17,415 nucleotides of DNA from Planctomycetota bacterium (GCA_020425835.1 JAGQRC010000010.1:1-17415), one strand, 5' to 3'. Shown: positions 7,649 through 15,963, numbered from the stretch's first letter. Translations and numbers: made by a program. Notes: generated by a model from the sequence alone, not told the origin.

Positions 7649-8488
7649 TCAGGGGACGGCGCACACGCTCGAGGGCAGTGCGCACTCGAGGCTGTCGGCG
7701 GAGGGGTCCTCGCCGCAATCGGGATGCGGCGGAGGCGGAGGCGGCGCGCCAACGACGAACAGTGCGGACAGTGTGAAGACTGCGTCCGCAATGTCGACGT
7801 TCCCGTCGTCGTTGGAGTCCGCCGCGTCCTCGCAGCCCGGAGGCGTGGACCCCGCCACGAACAGTGCCGAGAGCGTGAAGACAGCGTCGGCGATGTCGAA
7901 ATCACCATCGCCATTCGCATCGCCGCGACGGAGCAGCGGTCCGACGAGCTGCGCGACAGCCGGGAAGCTCGACTCCGAGAGTTCGACCGAGCCGTCCACC
8001 GTCACGACAAAGTCGTAGAGAGTGCCCGTCCCGTCCAACCCGGCGTCGATCGCGAAGTCACCCCCTGAGATCGCGAATCCGAGGACGATGGAGTCGACAG
8101 GGTCCAGAGGATCGACCAGCGTCTCCACGAACGAGAATCCCGGGAGGACGAGCCCGCTTCCCGGGGAGCTCGGATCGTCGAAGGTCTCGCACACGACCTC
8201 GACGGCCGGCGAGGAGGCTGTCGACTCGTGGGTCTGGTCCGTGTCCTTGTCCTTCCGTTCGGTTCCCTTCTTCGTCAGGGTGACGATGCACCCGCCCCCG
8301 CCTGCGGGGGCCACTGAAACGGCCCAAGTCGTCGTCAGGCAGGTGTTGTTGTCGGTGTTCTCGGTCGTGATCTTGTAGCAGGAACCATTGACCCACGTGG
8401 TACTCCCGATGGTGCACGTCGCTTGACCCGCGGCGTGATCCAGAACGGTCAGGCAGACCACGAGAGACAGAACGAAACGCATCATCAT
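7649..8488 (-). CDS. Secreted protein with C-terminal dockerin-like module
   Basis: This encodes 279 residues starting with three consecutive Met codons; AAGGAG lies 6 bases before the first. A signal peptide (MMMRFVLSLVVCLTVLDHAAG) ends near AGQA. Residues about 22-110 are Cys-rich and Thr/Asn-rich (TTWVNGSCYKITTENTDNN) and unrecognised. The middle resembles a beta-sandwich (LVLPGFSFVETLVDP, YDFVVTVDGSVELSE). From residue about 187, RRGDANGDGDFDIADAV and DAADSNDDGNVDIADAV form the two Ca2+-type loops, each followed by the same helix, FTLSALFV. A run of six Pro and a tail with DCGEDPSADSLEC follow. It is probably secreted or attached to the surface. No catalytic motif is visible. Confidence 0.88.
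   Translation of the reverse strand: MMMRFVLSLVVCLTVLDHAAGQATCTIGSTTWVNGSCYKITTENTDNNTCLTTTWAVSVAPAGGGGCIVTLTKKGTERKDKDTDQTHESTASSPAVEVVCETFDDPSSPGSGLVLPGFSFVETLVDPLDPVDSIVLGFAISGGDFAIDAGLDGTGTLYDFVVTVDGSVELSESSFPAVAQLVGPLLRRGDANGDGDFDIADAVFTLSALFVAGSTPPGCEDAADSNDDGNVDIADAVFTLSALFVVGAPPPPPPHPDCGEDPSADSLECALPSSVCAVP
7755..7797 (-). repeat. Internal dockerin repeat, copy 2 (second loop)
   Basis: This 43-base unit matches 7857-7899 at 37 of 43 positions by my alignment, offset by 102 bases (34 codons). It encodes the DIADAVFTLSALFV-type helix of the second Ca2+-type loop. The nucleotide similarity indicates a fairly recent internal duplication or gene conversion rather than only old protein-level homology. 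Confidence 0.7.
7857..7899 (-). repeat. Internal dockerin repeat, copy 1 (first loop)
   Basis: Partner of the unit at 7755-7797. It encodes the helix following the first Ca2+-type loop of the same dockerin-like module, with 6 differences in 43 bases. Confidence 0.7.
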
Positions 8489-8806
8489 TGTCGACTCCTT
8501 CGAGACTCGAGTGCGCGTGGAGCACGGGTCGCCGTGACGGACTTGGCTGACACGTCGACGGCGGTTCGGCGGGGAACCACTCCCCAGCCCTCACCCGCCA
8601 TCGGGCGCAATCGAAGGACGGTCCGCGTGGTGTGATTCGGAGATTCCTTGTCGATACTGCGAGGACTCCCGCCCACACCGGGCCGGGGCCGAGGTTCGGA
8701 TTCGTATGTCTTAGAGGGGAAGCTACTTGGGGCTGAACTCGGCGACGGGCGCGAAAGCCCGGACCGAAAAGGTCGCCAGCGGTGAACCGGTACCGAGGAG
8801 GTGCCG
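8489..8806. promoter_or_regulatory. Divergent intergenic region upstream of OmpA-like operon
   Basis: These 318 bases lie between divergent genes and should hold both promoters. No convincing -35/-10 pair was found on either strand; TATGTCTTAGA near 8705 on the + strand is the only AT-richer spot. A small hairpin, GGGGA (8571-8575) and TCCCC (8581-8585), is present. GAGGAG at 8795-8800 is the ribosome-binding site of the + gene, and AAGGAG (complement of 8495-8500) serves the - gene. Confidence 0.4.
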
Positions 8807-10234
8807 ATGTCCGCGCCGCTGCCGTCGTCGAGCAAGATCTACACACCGCGCGAGGGAGACACCCTCGAGTCGATCGCCGAGCGCGAACGCACCGAGGGCA
8901 ACGCCGTCACCTGGCAGGACATCGCGAAGGCGAACTGGGGGACCGACGACCCCGAGGAGGTCCAACGGTTCCTCCGTGATGAGCTCGGCTGCCGTCGCCG
9001 GAACGATTCCAACCAGTACGTGATCTCCGTCGGCGATCAGCCGCGCACGATGCTGCGGATCCCGCGACGCAACCCGACGCGCACGCTGTCGACGAACCAG
9101 CGCCACGTCTTCCGCGTCGCGCGTCCGCGCGAAGCGCCACCGCAGTTCCTCGGCTGCTGCGCACTCCCCGCGGTGACCTTCGGCTTCGACAGCTCGTTCA
9201 TCCGACCCAATGTCGTCGAGCATCTCGAGTTCCTCGAGAACCTGATCGCCCAGCATCCCCACGCCAAGATCCTCGCGTTCGGCCACACCGATGCCGTGGG
9301 CGACGAGCTCTACAACAAGAAGCTCAGCGAGCGTCGCGCCTGGAGCGCCTACGCGTTCATCGTGAAGGACGTCGACGCGTGGGAGACGCTCTACAACCAT
9401 CCCAAGGAGAACTGGGGCGTCGAGGCGCTCCAGGTGATCCTCGCCGATCTCGGGCACGACCCCGGGCTACCCGACGGCGACCTCGGACCGCAGACACGCG
9501 CCGCGATGCGCTCGTTCCTCGGTCTCCCCGAGGACGCTTCGGTCCAGAACGACGCCGCCTTCCGGAAGCAGCTGTTCCACGCCTACATGTCCGGCAAGCA
9601 CGAGGTGGAGCTGACGCCCGACAGCTTCATGGATCCCGGCTACATGGGTTGCGGCGAGTTCAACCTGGTCGAGGAGTCGACCGAGAAGGCGGAGCGCAAC
9701 CGACGCGTCACCTTCTACTTCTTCCACGAGGAGCGGCTCCCGAATCTGCCCTGCGCGTTCGCCGATACCGCCCCGTGTCACAAGCAGTGCGCGGCCGGGG
9801 ATCCGCGGCACCAGACGGGATTTCGCTGCGCCTTCTACGACAGCCTCGCTTCGCAGTGCCACTTCGAGGTCATTCCGTCCGAGGTCACTCTCCGCATCGT
9901 CGTGCACACCAATGGCCGCGTCGATGGTCCCGGCGCCAATGACTGTTGGCAGCTCATCAGCGATGACGGCTCGTTCGATCGCGAAGGACACCTCGTGTCG
10001 GACGCCGTAGCCGAGGAAGAGTGCCTCCATCTCGACTTCGAGGGTGTGCCGACGAACCTGACCTACACCCTGCGGCACTACGTCGCGGGATCGCAGTGGA
10101 CCGTCTTCACCGAGAAGTCCTGCGCCGAGCTGATGATGGTCGGAAAGGGGCGCGCGAGTGATGACGACCCGCGGGCCGCCGCGCAATCCCTCTTCGACGA
10201 CGGCTTCGTCGTCGCGGACCTGGACGAAGAGTAG
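8807..10234 (+). CDS. LysM-like / OmpA-like peptidoglycan-binding protein with inserted PG_binding_1-like domain
   Basis: This encodes 475 residues from the ATG at 8807, 6 bases after GAGGAG; a GTG at 8801 abuts the binding site and is less likely. Residues about 11-60 are LysM-like (YTPREGDTLESIAERE, IAKANWGTDDPEEVQRFLRD). The OmpA-like domain begins at about 123 (VTFGFDSSFI) with FGHTDAVGDELYNKKLSERR. Asp162 and Arg177 stand 15 residues apart, the spacing of the diaminopimelate-binding pair in OmpA. After RAWSAYAFI the domain is interrupted by a PG_binding_1-like segment (about 204-238, GDLGPQTRAAMRSFLG) and resumes with GCGEFNLVE...NRRVTFYFF (to about 308). The remainder is Cys-containing and beta-rich (VTLRIVVHTNGRVDG). 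There is no signal peptide, unlike classical OmpA proteins. The next gene starts 13 bases downstream, so the two form an operon. Similar architectures occur beside contractile-injection genes (general knowledge). Confidence 0.88.
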   Translation: MSAPLPSSSKIYTPREGDTLESIAERERTEGNAVTWQDIAKANWGTDDPEEVQRFLRDELGCRRRNDSNQYVISVGDQPRTMLRIPRRNPTRTLSTNQRHVFRVARPREAPPQFLGCCALPAVTFGFDSSFIRPNVVEHLEFLENLIAQHPHAKILAFGHTDAVGDELYNKKLSERRAWSAYAFIVKDVDAWETLYNHPKENWGVEALQVILADLGHDPGLPDGDLGPQTRAAMRSFLGLPEDASVQNDAAFRKQLFHAYMSGKHEVELTPDSFMDPGYMGCGEFNLVEESTEKAERNRRVTFYFFHEERLPNLPCAFADTAPCHKQCAAGDPRHQTGFRCAFYDSLASQCHFEVIPSEVTLRIVVHTNGRVDGPGANDCWQLISDDGSFDREGHLVSDAVAEEECLHLDFEGVPTNLTYTLRHYVAGSQWTVFTEKSCAELMMVGKGRASDDDPRAAAQSLFDDGFVVADLDEE

Positions 10235-10247
10235 GAGGAGGAACGAC

Positions 10248-12695
10248 ATGGCCCCGCCCGTCGTGATGCAGGAGTACGAGACCCGACAGCTGGTCTTCGG
10301 CGCCTACGACCACCTGAGCTATGGCAACAAGATCGAGGCGGGCGAAGTCCAGATCGACCTGTCGCCGCGCAGCTGGTACTGGGATCACTCCAGCTCCAAG
10401 GTGGTCCGAGATCGCTGGGTCTACGTGTTCACCTCCTACCAGTTTCGGCTGAACGGCTCGTCGACACTCCTCCCGCAGCTTCGTCTCCTGTTCGAGATCT
10501 ACGTCGACGAGGAGGGCAAGCACTGGCGGACGGACGAGCGTGAACTGATCCGCGAGACGCCGGGCGAGATCCACCTCGACGCGCAGTTCACCGACGCCCA
10601 GTTCCGCGAGGAGCGAATGCAGAAGCGTCGCAAGGAGTCCGACGCCTCGACGACCTTCACCGTGCTGCCGCTCTACGTCGACGGCCAGAAGGCGAACCAC
10701 TGGGTGTTCATCTCGCCGTTCGCGCTCCCCTCGAAGTCGATCAACGAGCTCCAGGCGCTCGTCCAAGAGATGCCGTGGGCCGTGGCCTGGGACCGCAAGG
10801 GGACCTTCCACCTGAACGCCGCCGGAACCACCACGATCGAAGTGGAAGAGGACACCGGCGAGGCGACGATCACCCGGGAGGTCGAGGCGGACATCGTGCT
10901 CGGGGTCGACCCGATGGCCATTGCGCAGGGAACCAACCGTCTCTTCCGGAAGAGTCTCGAACGCTTCCGGGAGAAGTACGCCTCGGAGTCGGAGCGCGTT
11001 GCCTTCGCCCGAGAGCTCCACAGCCTCCTGACCAACGACTTCAAACTCTACCAGGAGGTGAAGAGTGAGCTTCTCGGTGAGGACCTCGGGCTCATCGAGA
11101 GCACCATCGCCCGGGTCGACTACGAGAAGCGGGATGACGTCCGCAAGTACGAGGCTCGCGTCGGCGCGCTCTGCGCCTTCCTCGAGAGTGATCTCTGGAA
11201 GGCGACCGTGCGCTCCCATCGCCTCGACGACCGGAGCTCCGATGACTCGGAGCACGTCGTCGATCTCCTCTACGGTTTCGAGCGCGTGACGGAGGGCCTC
11301 GTCGAGTCGGCGAGCGGCGGGCGCTACCTCGAGCGCGTCGGGCGGGGCCTCGTCTACCACGGTCGCACCGACTTCGTCAGCGACTACGTCTTCCCGTCGT
11401 CGAAGCCGGCCTCGAAGACGGATCTCTCCAACCTGAGCACGGCGCTCGGCGCGATCCTGCCGATCTACTCGCGCCTCTTCCCGACCCTCGAGATCACCGA
11501 AGCTCGCTTCCGGCACGAGGCCCTTCGGAAGCACCTCTCCGTCTTCGCCGACGGCGAGTTCGAGATGATCCAACGCCTCCCGACCGTGGTGAAGGGAGGC
11601 TTCTTCATCACGACGAAGCTCGGTCCCGGCCCGATCACCGGCAAGTGGATCAGCAAGGAGGACCTCGCCGAGATCAAGCAGAAGGTCGACCGGGAGACGC
11701 GTCGTCGGCAGGCCAACACGAAGCACGGCAAGATCCAGACGATCCTGAAGCGCGTCGACTTCGCGCTGCACGCGATCAACCTCGGTATCGCCGAAGCTGA
11801 CTTCCATCAGGCCCTCGCCAACGGCGATGTGTCCCTGCGGGCGCAGGCCGACCGCACCATGGCCCGAGTCAGTTTCTCACTCACCCTGGCGACCGAGTAC
11901 GCGGAGATCGTGCTCGGCAAGAAGGCGGCCGAGAAGTCGCTGTTCGTCGCGGGGCTCGCCAAGGCGGGAGCGATTCCGGGGATCTACTTCGCGATCGCCG
12001 ACATCGCCGACGGTGCGAAGGGATTCAGCTCCGGGAACTACGCCGTCGGCGTGGGGCACGTGCTCAACGGGTTCGTCGGGCTCGCGGGGGCGCTCGCGCT
12101 CTTGGCCGGCCTCACCGGCATCGGCCTGGTCGGCGTGGTGATCAGCCTTCTCGGCTCCGTGTTGATCGGTGCCGCGACCAAGTCCGAAGTCGAAGAGTTC
12201 TTCCATCACTGCGAGTGGGGCAAGCAGCACGTCGGTCGCAATGGCAAGCCGAACTACTCACCGAAGGAGTTCTTCCGTTGGGGCGGCGATTTCGACACCC
12301 AGCGCGACGCGCTCCACCGCATCCTCTGTCAGTACAGCGGGCGCCCCCGGCAGACGACCCAGAAGGAGCACGACGTCGAACTGGTGCTCGACATCGCCAA
12401 CTACACCCCGGACACGATCATCCGCATCGACTGGGAAGCGGTCCTCGCCCTCGGCGAGAAGCGCAAGAGCCAACGCGTGATCCGCTCCAAGGAGCTTCGC
12501 GGAAAGCGCACGATCGTCAGCGACGTCCGAGACATCGAGAAGGAGAGCCGGCTCAGCAGCCTGAAGGCGACGATCCACGTCGACCTCCACGGCGACGGCT
12601 CCCTCGTCTTCCCGAAGAAGGGCCTCGTCGTCGAGCTGATGACCGCGGGCCTGATCCTCTCGGGCACCGCGCGCTCGATCGACATCGGTGAGTGA
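10248..12695 (+). CDS. 815-residue protein of unknown function with C-terminal glycine-rich membrane hairpin; candidate injected effector
   Basis: The start at ATG 10248 is supported by AGGAGGAGGAA just upstream and by the 13-base gap after the LysM/OmpA-like gene. No family is recognised with certainty. The N-terminal ~220 residues look beta-rich with many aromatic residues (IDLSPRSWYWDHSSSKVV). Residues about 225-560 are mainly charged helices. Two hydrophobic stretches follow: 565-587 (LFVAGLAKAGAIPGIYFAIA) and 598-644, rich in Gly-x3-Gly spacing (GLAGALALLAGLTGIGLVG). Immediately after is a charged turn, EVEEFFHHCEWGKQH (647 onward), reminiscent of the region after the membrane hairpin in some VasX-like type VI effectors. 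There is no signal peptide. A pore-forming toxin is a hypothesis; a structural or chaperone role is also possible. No small immunity-like gene follows on this strand. Confidence 0.82.
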   Translation: MAPPVVMQEYETRQLVFGAYDHLSYGNKIEAGEVQIDLSPRSWYWDHSSSKVVRDRWVYVFTSYQFRLNGSSTLLPQLRLLFEIYVDEEGKHWRTDERELIRETPGEIHLDAQFTDAQFREERMQKRRKESDASTTFTVLPLYVDGQKANHWVFISPFALPSKSINELQALVQEMPWAVAWDRKGTFHLNAAGTTTIEVEEDTGEATITREVEADIVLGVDPMAIAQGTNRLFRKSLERFREKYASESERVAFARELHSLLTNDFKLYQEVKSELLGEDLGLIESTIARVDYEKRDDVRKYEARVGALCAFLESDLWKATVRSHRLDDRSSDDSEHVVDLLYGFERVTEGLVESASGGRYLERVGRGLVYHGRTDFVSDYVFPSSKPASKTDLSNLSTALGAILPIYSRLFPTLEITEARFRHEALRKHLSVFADGEFEMIQRLPTVVKGGFFITTKLGPGPITGKWISKEDLAEIKQKVDRETRRRQANTKHGKIQTILKRVDFALHAINLGIAEADFHQALANGDVSLRAQADRTMARVSFSLTLATEYAEIVLGKKAAEKSLFVAGLAKAGAIPGIYFAIADIADGAKGFSSGNYAVGVGHVLNGFVGLAGALALLAGLTGIGLVGVVISLLGSVLIGAATKSEVEEFFHHCEWGKQHVGRNGKPNYSPKEFFRWGGDFDTQRDALHRILCQYSGRPRQTTQKEHDVELVLDIANYTPDTIIRIDWEAVLALGEKRKSQRVIRSKELRGKRTIVSDVRDIEKESRLSSLKATIHVDLHGDGSLVFPKKGLVVELMTAGLILSGTARSIDIGE

Positions 12696-12729
12696 AGCCA
12701 CCCGCCTCGAGCTCCTGCTCACCCGGCGT

Positions 12730-12761
12730 GGTGTCGAGGCGCAGCGAACGACTCGAGCACC
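12730..12761 (+). terminator. Probable terminator of the OmpA-like operon
   Basis: GGTGTCGAG (12730-12738) pairs with CTCGAGCACC (12752-12761) with one bulge, and is followed by a pyrimidine-rich stretch with several T bases (12765-12777). It lies 35 bases after the stop of the 815-residue protein gene and before the convergent FG-GAP gene. The T tract is imperfect. Confidence 0.38.
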
Positions 12762-12789
12762 GGGTCTTCTTCATTTGCGTTCCGGCCCG

Positions 12790-15180
12790 TCAAGGAACCA
12801 GCCGGTTCTCGAGTTGGATCAACTGGTCCAGATCACTATCGACGACGAAGATATCGAGGTCACCGTCGCCTTCGAAGTCGCTCAACACCATGCGCCGGAG
12901 GTAGGACCCAGCGCGTACATATCGGGGAGGCTGGAGAGTACCGTCCCCGTTGCCGAGCAGGATTCGGATGACCCCCCAGTTCCCGGTGCACTGGATGACG
13001 TCCAGAATGCTGTCCCCGTCGATGTCCGCGACGACTGGACTGACATGCTGACTCGGACCGACCCAGTCGAGGAACTCGGTGGTTTCGGAGCCGAACAAGC
13101 CCGTGCCGAGGCCGAGGAAGACGCGAATCGTCTGAGGATTGGCATTGGACGCGACCAAGTCCAAGAGGCCATCGCCATTGAGATCACCGAGGCTGATCTC
13201 CTCCCAGAACCCTCCCGTCGCCACGGTACCGAGAGGCGTGAATCCGCCCGTGCCGTCCCCCAAGAAGACGTCCGGGCCCATCCATGTGACGACAATGAGG
13301 TCGACGTCACCATCTCCTTCGAGATCGCCGGCGACCAGGTCGTCCCCGTCTTCCGACGTCGCGAGATCGAGCGCCACTCCGAACGTACCGTCCCCGTTCC
13401 CGAATCGGACTTGGACGTTCGAATCCACTCGGTCGGTGATCGCGAGGTCGAGGATTCCGTCTCCATCGAAGTCCGCCACCGCGAGCGCTACTCCGTCGTG
13501 ACCCGGGTAGAGGGTCGGACCGTTCCAGCCTCCGAGGCCGTCATTGAGGACAACCGCAGTGCCGGTGAAGGCCATCCCCACGACGACGTCCGGGTACCCG
13601 TCGCCATTCAGGTCTCCGGTCTCGATGGCTTGCGTCCCCTCGGGGAGAGGCCCGAAGAGACTCTGGCTCACGACCCCTTGGTCATCCAGCCGCATGATCG
13701 AGAGCGAGAAGCCCTGCGCAACGATCGCGTCCTGAAATCCGTCCCCGTCGACGTCGGTCACAGCAACTTCAGTGGGACTCGACACTCCGGGCGGGAAGGC
13801 CGGGATCTCCTCGAAGATCCCCGGTGCGACTCCTCGCTGCACACTCACAGCGTCGGCGCGCAGCGCGACGGCGTCGAGGATGCAGTCCCCGTCGACATCG
13901 GCCAGCTGGCACGACTGGAGAAGACGAGGCGACAGAGTTGTCATGGGCGGCTCGAAGCTTCCGTTCCCGAGTCCGCGATACGTTTTCAGCTCATGAGTTC
14001 CATAGTGACAGAGCACGAGATCCAGGATGCCGTCGAAGTCGAAGTCGGTGAGCGCCGAGTGGGTGATCGACGGAGCCGGGATCGCACTCGGGGGTTGGAA
14101 CGTGCCGTCCCCGTTCGAGATGAGGACCCGAACGATCGGTTGGTTCCAGTGACAGAGGACTGCGTCATCGTCACCGTCGCCATCGAGATCGCCCACCACC
14201 GCATGCCATGTGGGTCCAGCCGCAATCGAGAGCGATGCCGAAAACGCGCCCGTCCCATCTCCCAGGTAGACCAGCGCCGTCGCCCCGGTCCTGGATGCGA
14301 CCAGAAGGTCTGGGAAAGAGTCGCCATCGAAGTCGCCGATCACGACGTCGCCCGGGTTGTCCCCCGCGGGGTGAGTCGTGCCGACCGTGAACGTCCCCGT
14401 TCCGCTACCGAGCAAGATCGTCATTGTCTCGTCGGCGCCGTCGAGCACGGCGAGGTCGATGGCGCCATCTCCATCGAGGTCCTCGAACTCGAGTCGATGG
14501 ATGTTCCCTGAAGGTGCCGGGAGCAAGGTCTCCGGGCCGAAACCTCCGAGGCCATCCCCCAACCACATCGACAACCCGACACTCGTCGGAACAATGGCGT
14601 CGAGGATGCCGTCCCCGTCGAAGTCGGCCAACGAGATGTCTTCGGAGGTCCCTGGGGTGGGATACTGCACTGGAGCCGCGAAGCCGCCCGTCGGTTGCCC
14701 GAGAGCGACCGTGATCGCGGATCCGCCCCCCGTGATCAGATCGTCGAATCCGTCCGCGTTGAGATCGGCCAGCCGGAGCTGGAATGCTGCGGCGACCGGA
14801 ATCGTCTCCTCCTCGAACAGCCCGCTCGAGATCGATCCAGGGCCGGTCGGGCAGGCCCCGGGGTCTACGCAGTCGAGTCCGTCCGTCGTCGGGTCCACGC
14901 CGCAGTTCGGATAGGGCGGGGGAAGGGGCGCGCTACCGCCGAAGAGCGTCGCCAACTGCTGAACCGGGTCGGAGACATCGACCCAACCATCGTCATTGGC
15001 GTCCATCGCATCGAGGCAGAACACGGGTCCCGACAGGTACAGATGGCTCAGGGTGAACACCGGGTCGACGATGCTCACGGAGCCGTCGGCATTGCTGTCG
15101 CCACGAATGAAGAACTGAGAACCGCTCGCGACCGCCGTGGATGCCAACACCATGGAAACGAGGAAGCACTTCCGAAACAT
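12790..15180 (-). CDS. Secreted FG-GAP/VCBS double beta-propeller with N-terminal dockerin-like module
   Basis: This encodes 796 residues. The start at 15180 has GGAAAGAG 5 bases upstream and opens a signal peptide (MFRKCFLVSMVLASTAVASG). Residues about 24-110 are a dockerin-like module (FIRGDSNADGSVSIVDPV, DAMDANDDGWVDVSDPV, CGVDPTTDGLDC), here N-terminal rather than C-terminal as in its neighbours. The rest contains 14 FG-GAP/VCBS repeats, each with a D-x-[DN]-x-D-G loop (for example DFDGDGILDAIV, DLNGDGYPDVVVG, DFDGDGILDLAITD, DLNGDGLLDLVAS) and a GDGTGxF-type turn. Fourteen repeats would suit two seven-bladed propellers (inference). Loops four, seven and thirteen deviate at the last Gly (GDS, GDC). 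The protein ends at once after the last repeat. Such proteins are Ca2+-binding and usually extracellular, often in adhesion or polymer binding; the ligand here is unknown. Confidence 0.92.
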   Translation of the reverse strand: MFRKCFLVSMVLASTAVASGSQFFIRGDSNADGSVSIVDPVFTLSHLYLSGPVFCLDAMDANDDGWVDVSDPVQQLATLFGGSAPLPPPYPNCGVDPTTDGLDCVDPGACPTGPGSISSGLFEEETIPVAAAFQLRLADLNADGFDDLITGGGSAITVALGQPTGGFAAPVQYPTPGTSEDISLADFDGDGILDAIVPTSVGLSMWLGDGLGGFGPETLLPAPSGNIHRLEFEDLDGDGAIDLAVLDGADETMTILLGSGTGTFTVGTTHPAGDNPGDVVIGDFDGDSFPDLLVASRTGATALVYLGDGTGAFSASLSIAAGPTWHAVVGDLDGDGDDDAVLCHWNQPIVRVLISNGDGTFQPPSAIPAPSITHSALTDFDFDGILDLVLCHYGTHELKTYRGLGNGSFEPPMTTLSPRLLQSCQLADVDGDCILDAVALRADAVSVQRGVAPGIFEEIPAFPPGVSSPTEVAVTDVDGDGFQDAIVAQGFSLSIMRLDDQGVVSQSLFGPLPEGTQAIETGDLNGDGYPDVVVGMAFTGTAVVLNDGLGGWNGPTLYPGHDGVALAVADFDGDGILDLAITDRVDSNVQVRFGNGDGTFGVALDLATSEDGDDLVAGDLEGDGDVDLIVVTWMGPDVFLGDGTGGFTPLGTVATGGFWEEISLGDLNGDGLLDLVASNANPQTIRVFLGLGTGLFGSETTEFLDWVGPSQHVSPVVADIDGDSILDVIQCTGNWGVIRILLGNGDGTLQPPRYVRAGSYLRRMVLSDFEGDGDLDIFVVDSDLDQLIQLENRLVP

Positions 15181-15783
15181 CGGATCTCTTTCCGTTCTTG
15201 ATCGAGACGAGTCACTCCGCGAACGAGCGACTCGGTCGGCACTTCCGTGCGAGCGCCCACGAACTTATCGGGTCGTCCTCCATAGTCGTCCTCGGGCAAC
15301 GCACCGGGTCCCGCTCCGGCGAGCGGAGAACCGCGGAGCAGTCTTCCCCCGAGGGATGCGCGATGTCGCAGGCAAAGGGATACGGATTCTGGCTGCGCCG
15401 GCTGCCGGGGCGCCCTTCGTTCACGGTTGACCTCGCCTCGTGCCGCCCACGACGGCTCTGTGTAGGACTCCAGAGTACGGACCGCACCGCTTCTGGAGCG
15501 AGATCGTCTCAAGTCGCGCTACTCGACGAGTTTGGTGCCCAGTTCTCTGACAGACTCGGGCGTCCACGTCCAACGGCCGAGCCATCGACCGGCGAGGTTC
15601 CCCCAACGATCTCGCGAGTCGATTGTCGGAGCCGAAGCGGTCCGAGTGGGGTGGGTGTGCCTGACGAGACGCTCCGCGCCTGTAGCACTGAGTCTCGAGA
15701 CGACACGGAGGGTCGCGTTTCGAGTGTTCTCGTGTCTCCCTGTCGACCTAGCGCCTGGCCAACGCGCCTGTTCGGTGGCTGGC
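15181..15783. other. 603-base stretch without a convincing gene
   Basis: This lies between two genes on the - strand. Open frames cross it on both strands but have no signal peptide, recognisable motif or good ribosome-binding site, and their Arg/Ser/Pro-rich composition is that of non-coding GC-rich DNA. It should contain the promoter and leader of the double-propeller gene. The only structure seen is the inverted repeat at 15208-15234. No tRNA, small-RNA family or mobile-element end was recognised. It could be a decayed gene, but no protein remnant was identified. Confidence 0.5.
15208..15234 (-). promoter_or_regulatory. Inverted repeat in the leader of the double-propeller gene
   Basis: CGAGTC (15208-15213) and GACTCG (15229-15234) form a 6-base stem, extended inward after one mismatch by CTC/GAG, with a 7-base loop. 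It ends 28 bases before the start codon, so it could be a leader hairpin or an operator. No partner copy was found near other genes of the window. Confidence 0.3.
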
Positions 15784-15963
15784 TCAGGGGCAAGCGGGCG
15801 ATCCCCCGCACGACAGCGTGTCGAGCGTGGGGTCCGCGCCGCAGTCGACCGGTGGGGGCGGAGGTGCGCCCATGCCGAACAGGGAAGTGAGGAGGTAGAT
15901 CGGATCGGAGATGTCGAAGGCGCCATCGTCGTTGGTGTCGGCGGCGTCGATGCAGGAGAAGGT
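15784..15963 (-). repeat. Duplicated dockerin-tail segment, copy A
   Basis: The last 180 bases of the beta-helix gene align without gaps to 17236-17415, with 13 differences by my count (about 93% identity). Most differences are in the final third, which encodes the Cys tail; the segment encoding the second Ca2+-type loop and the Pro run is almost identical. Confidence 0.92.

Noticed and set aside
10107..11807. Long open frame (566 codons) on the - strand opposite the 815-residue protein gene
   Set aside because: It is rich in Arg, Glu, Val and Leu with no domain or signal, lies entirely opposite a well-supported operon with good ribosome-binding sites, and is typical of antisense frames in GC-rich DNA.
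12688..14511. Long open frame (607 codons) on the + strand opposite the FG-GAP gene
   Set aside because: Its repetitive acidic sequence is the complement of the regularly spaced Asp/Gly loops of the FG-GAP repeats. It begins within the preceding gene and has no independent support.
15245..15300. Possible promoter (GATAAG with an upstream TTGCCC, - strand) for the double-propeller gene
   Set aside because: The two hexamers are separated by about 24 bases, too far for a sigma-70 promoter, and the match is weak.
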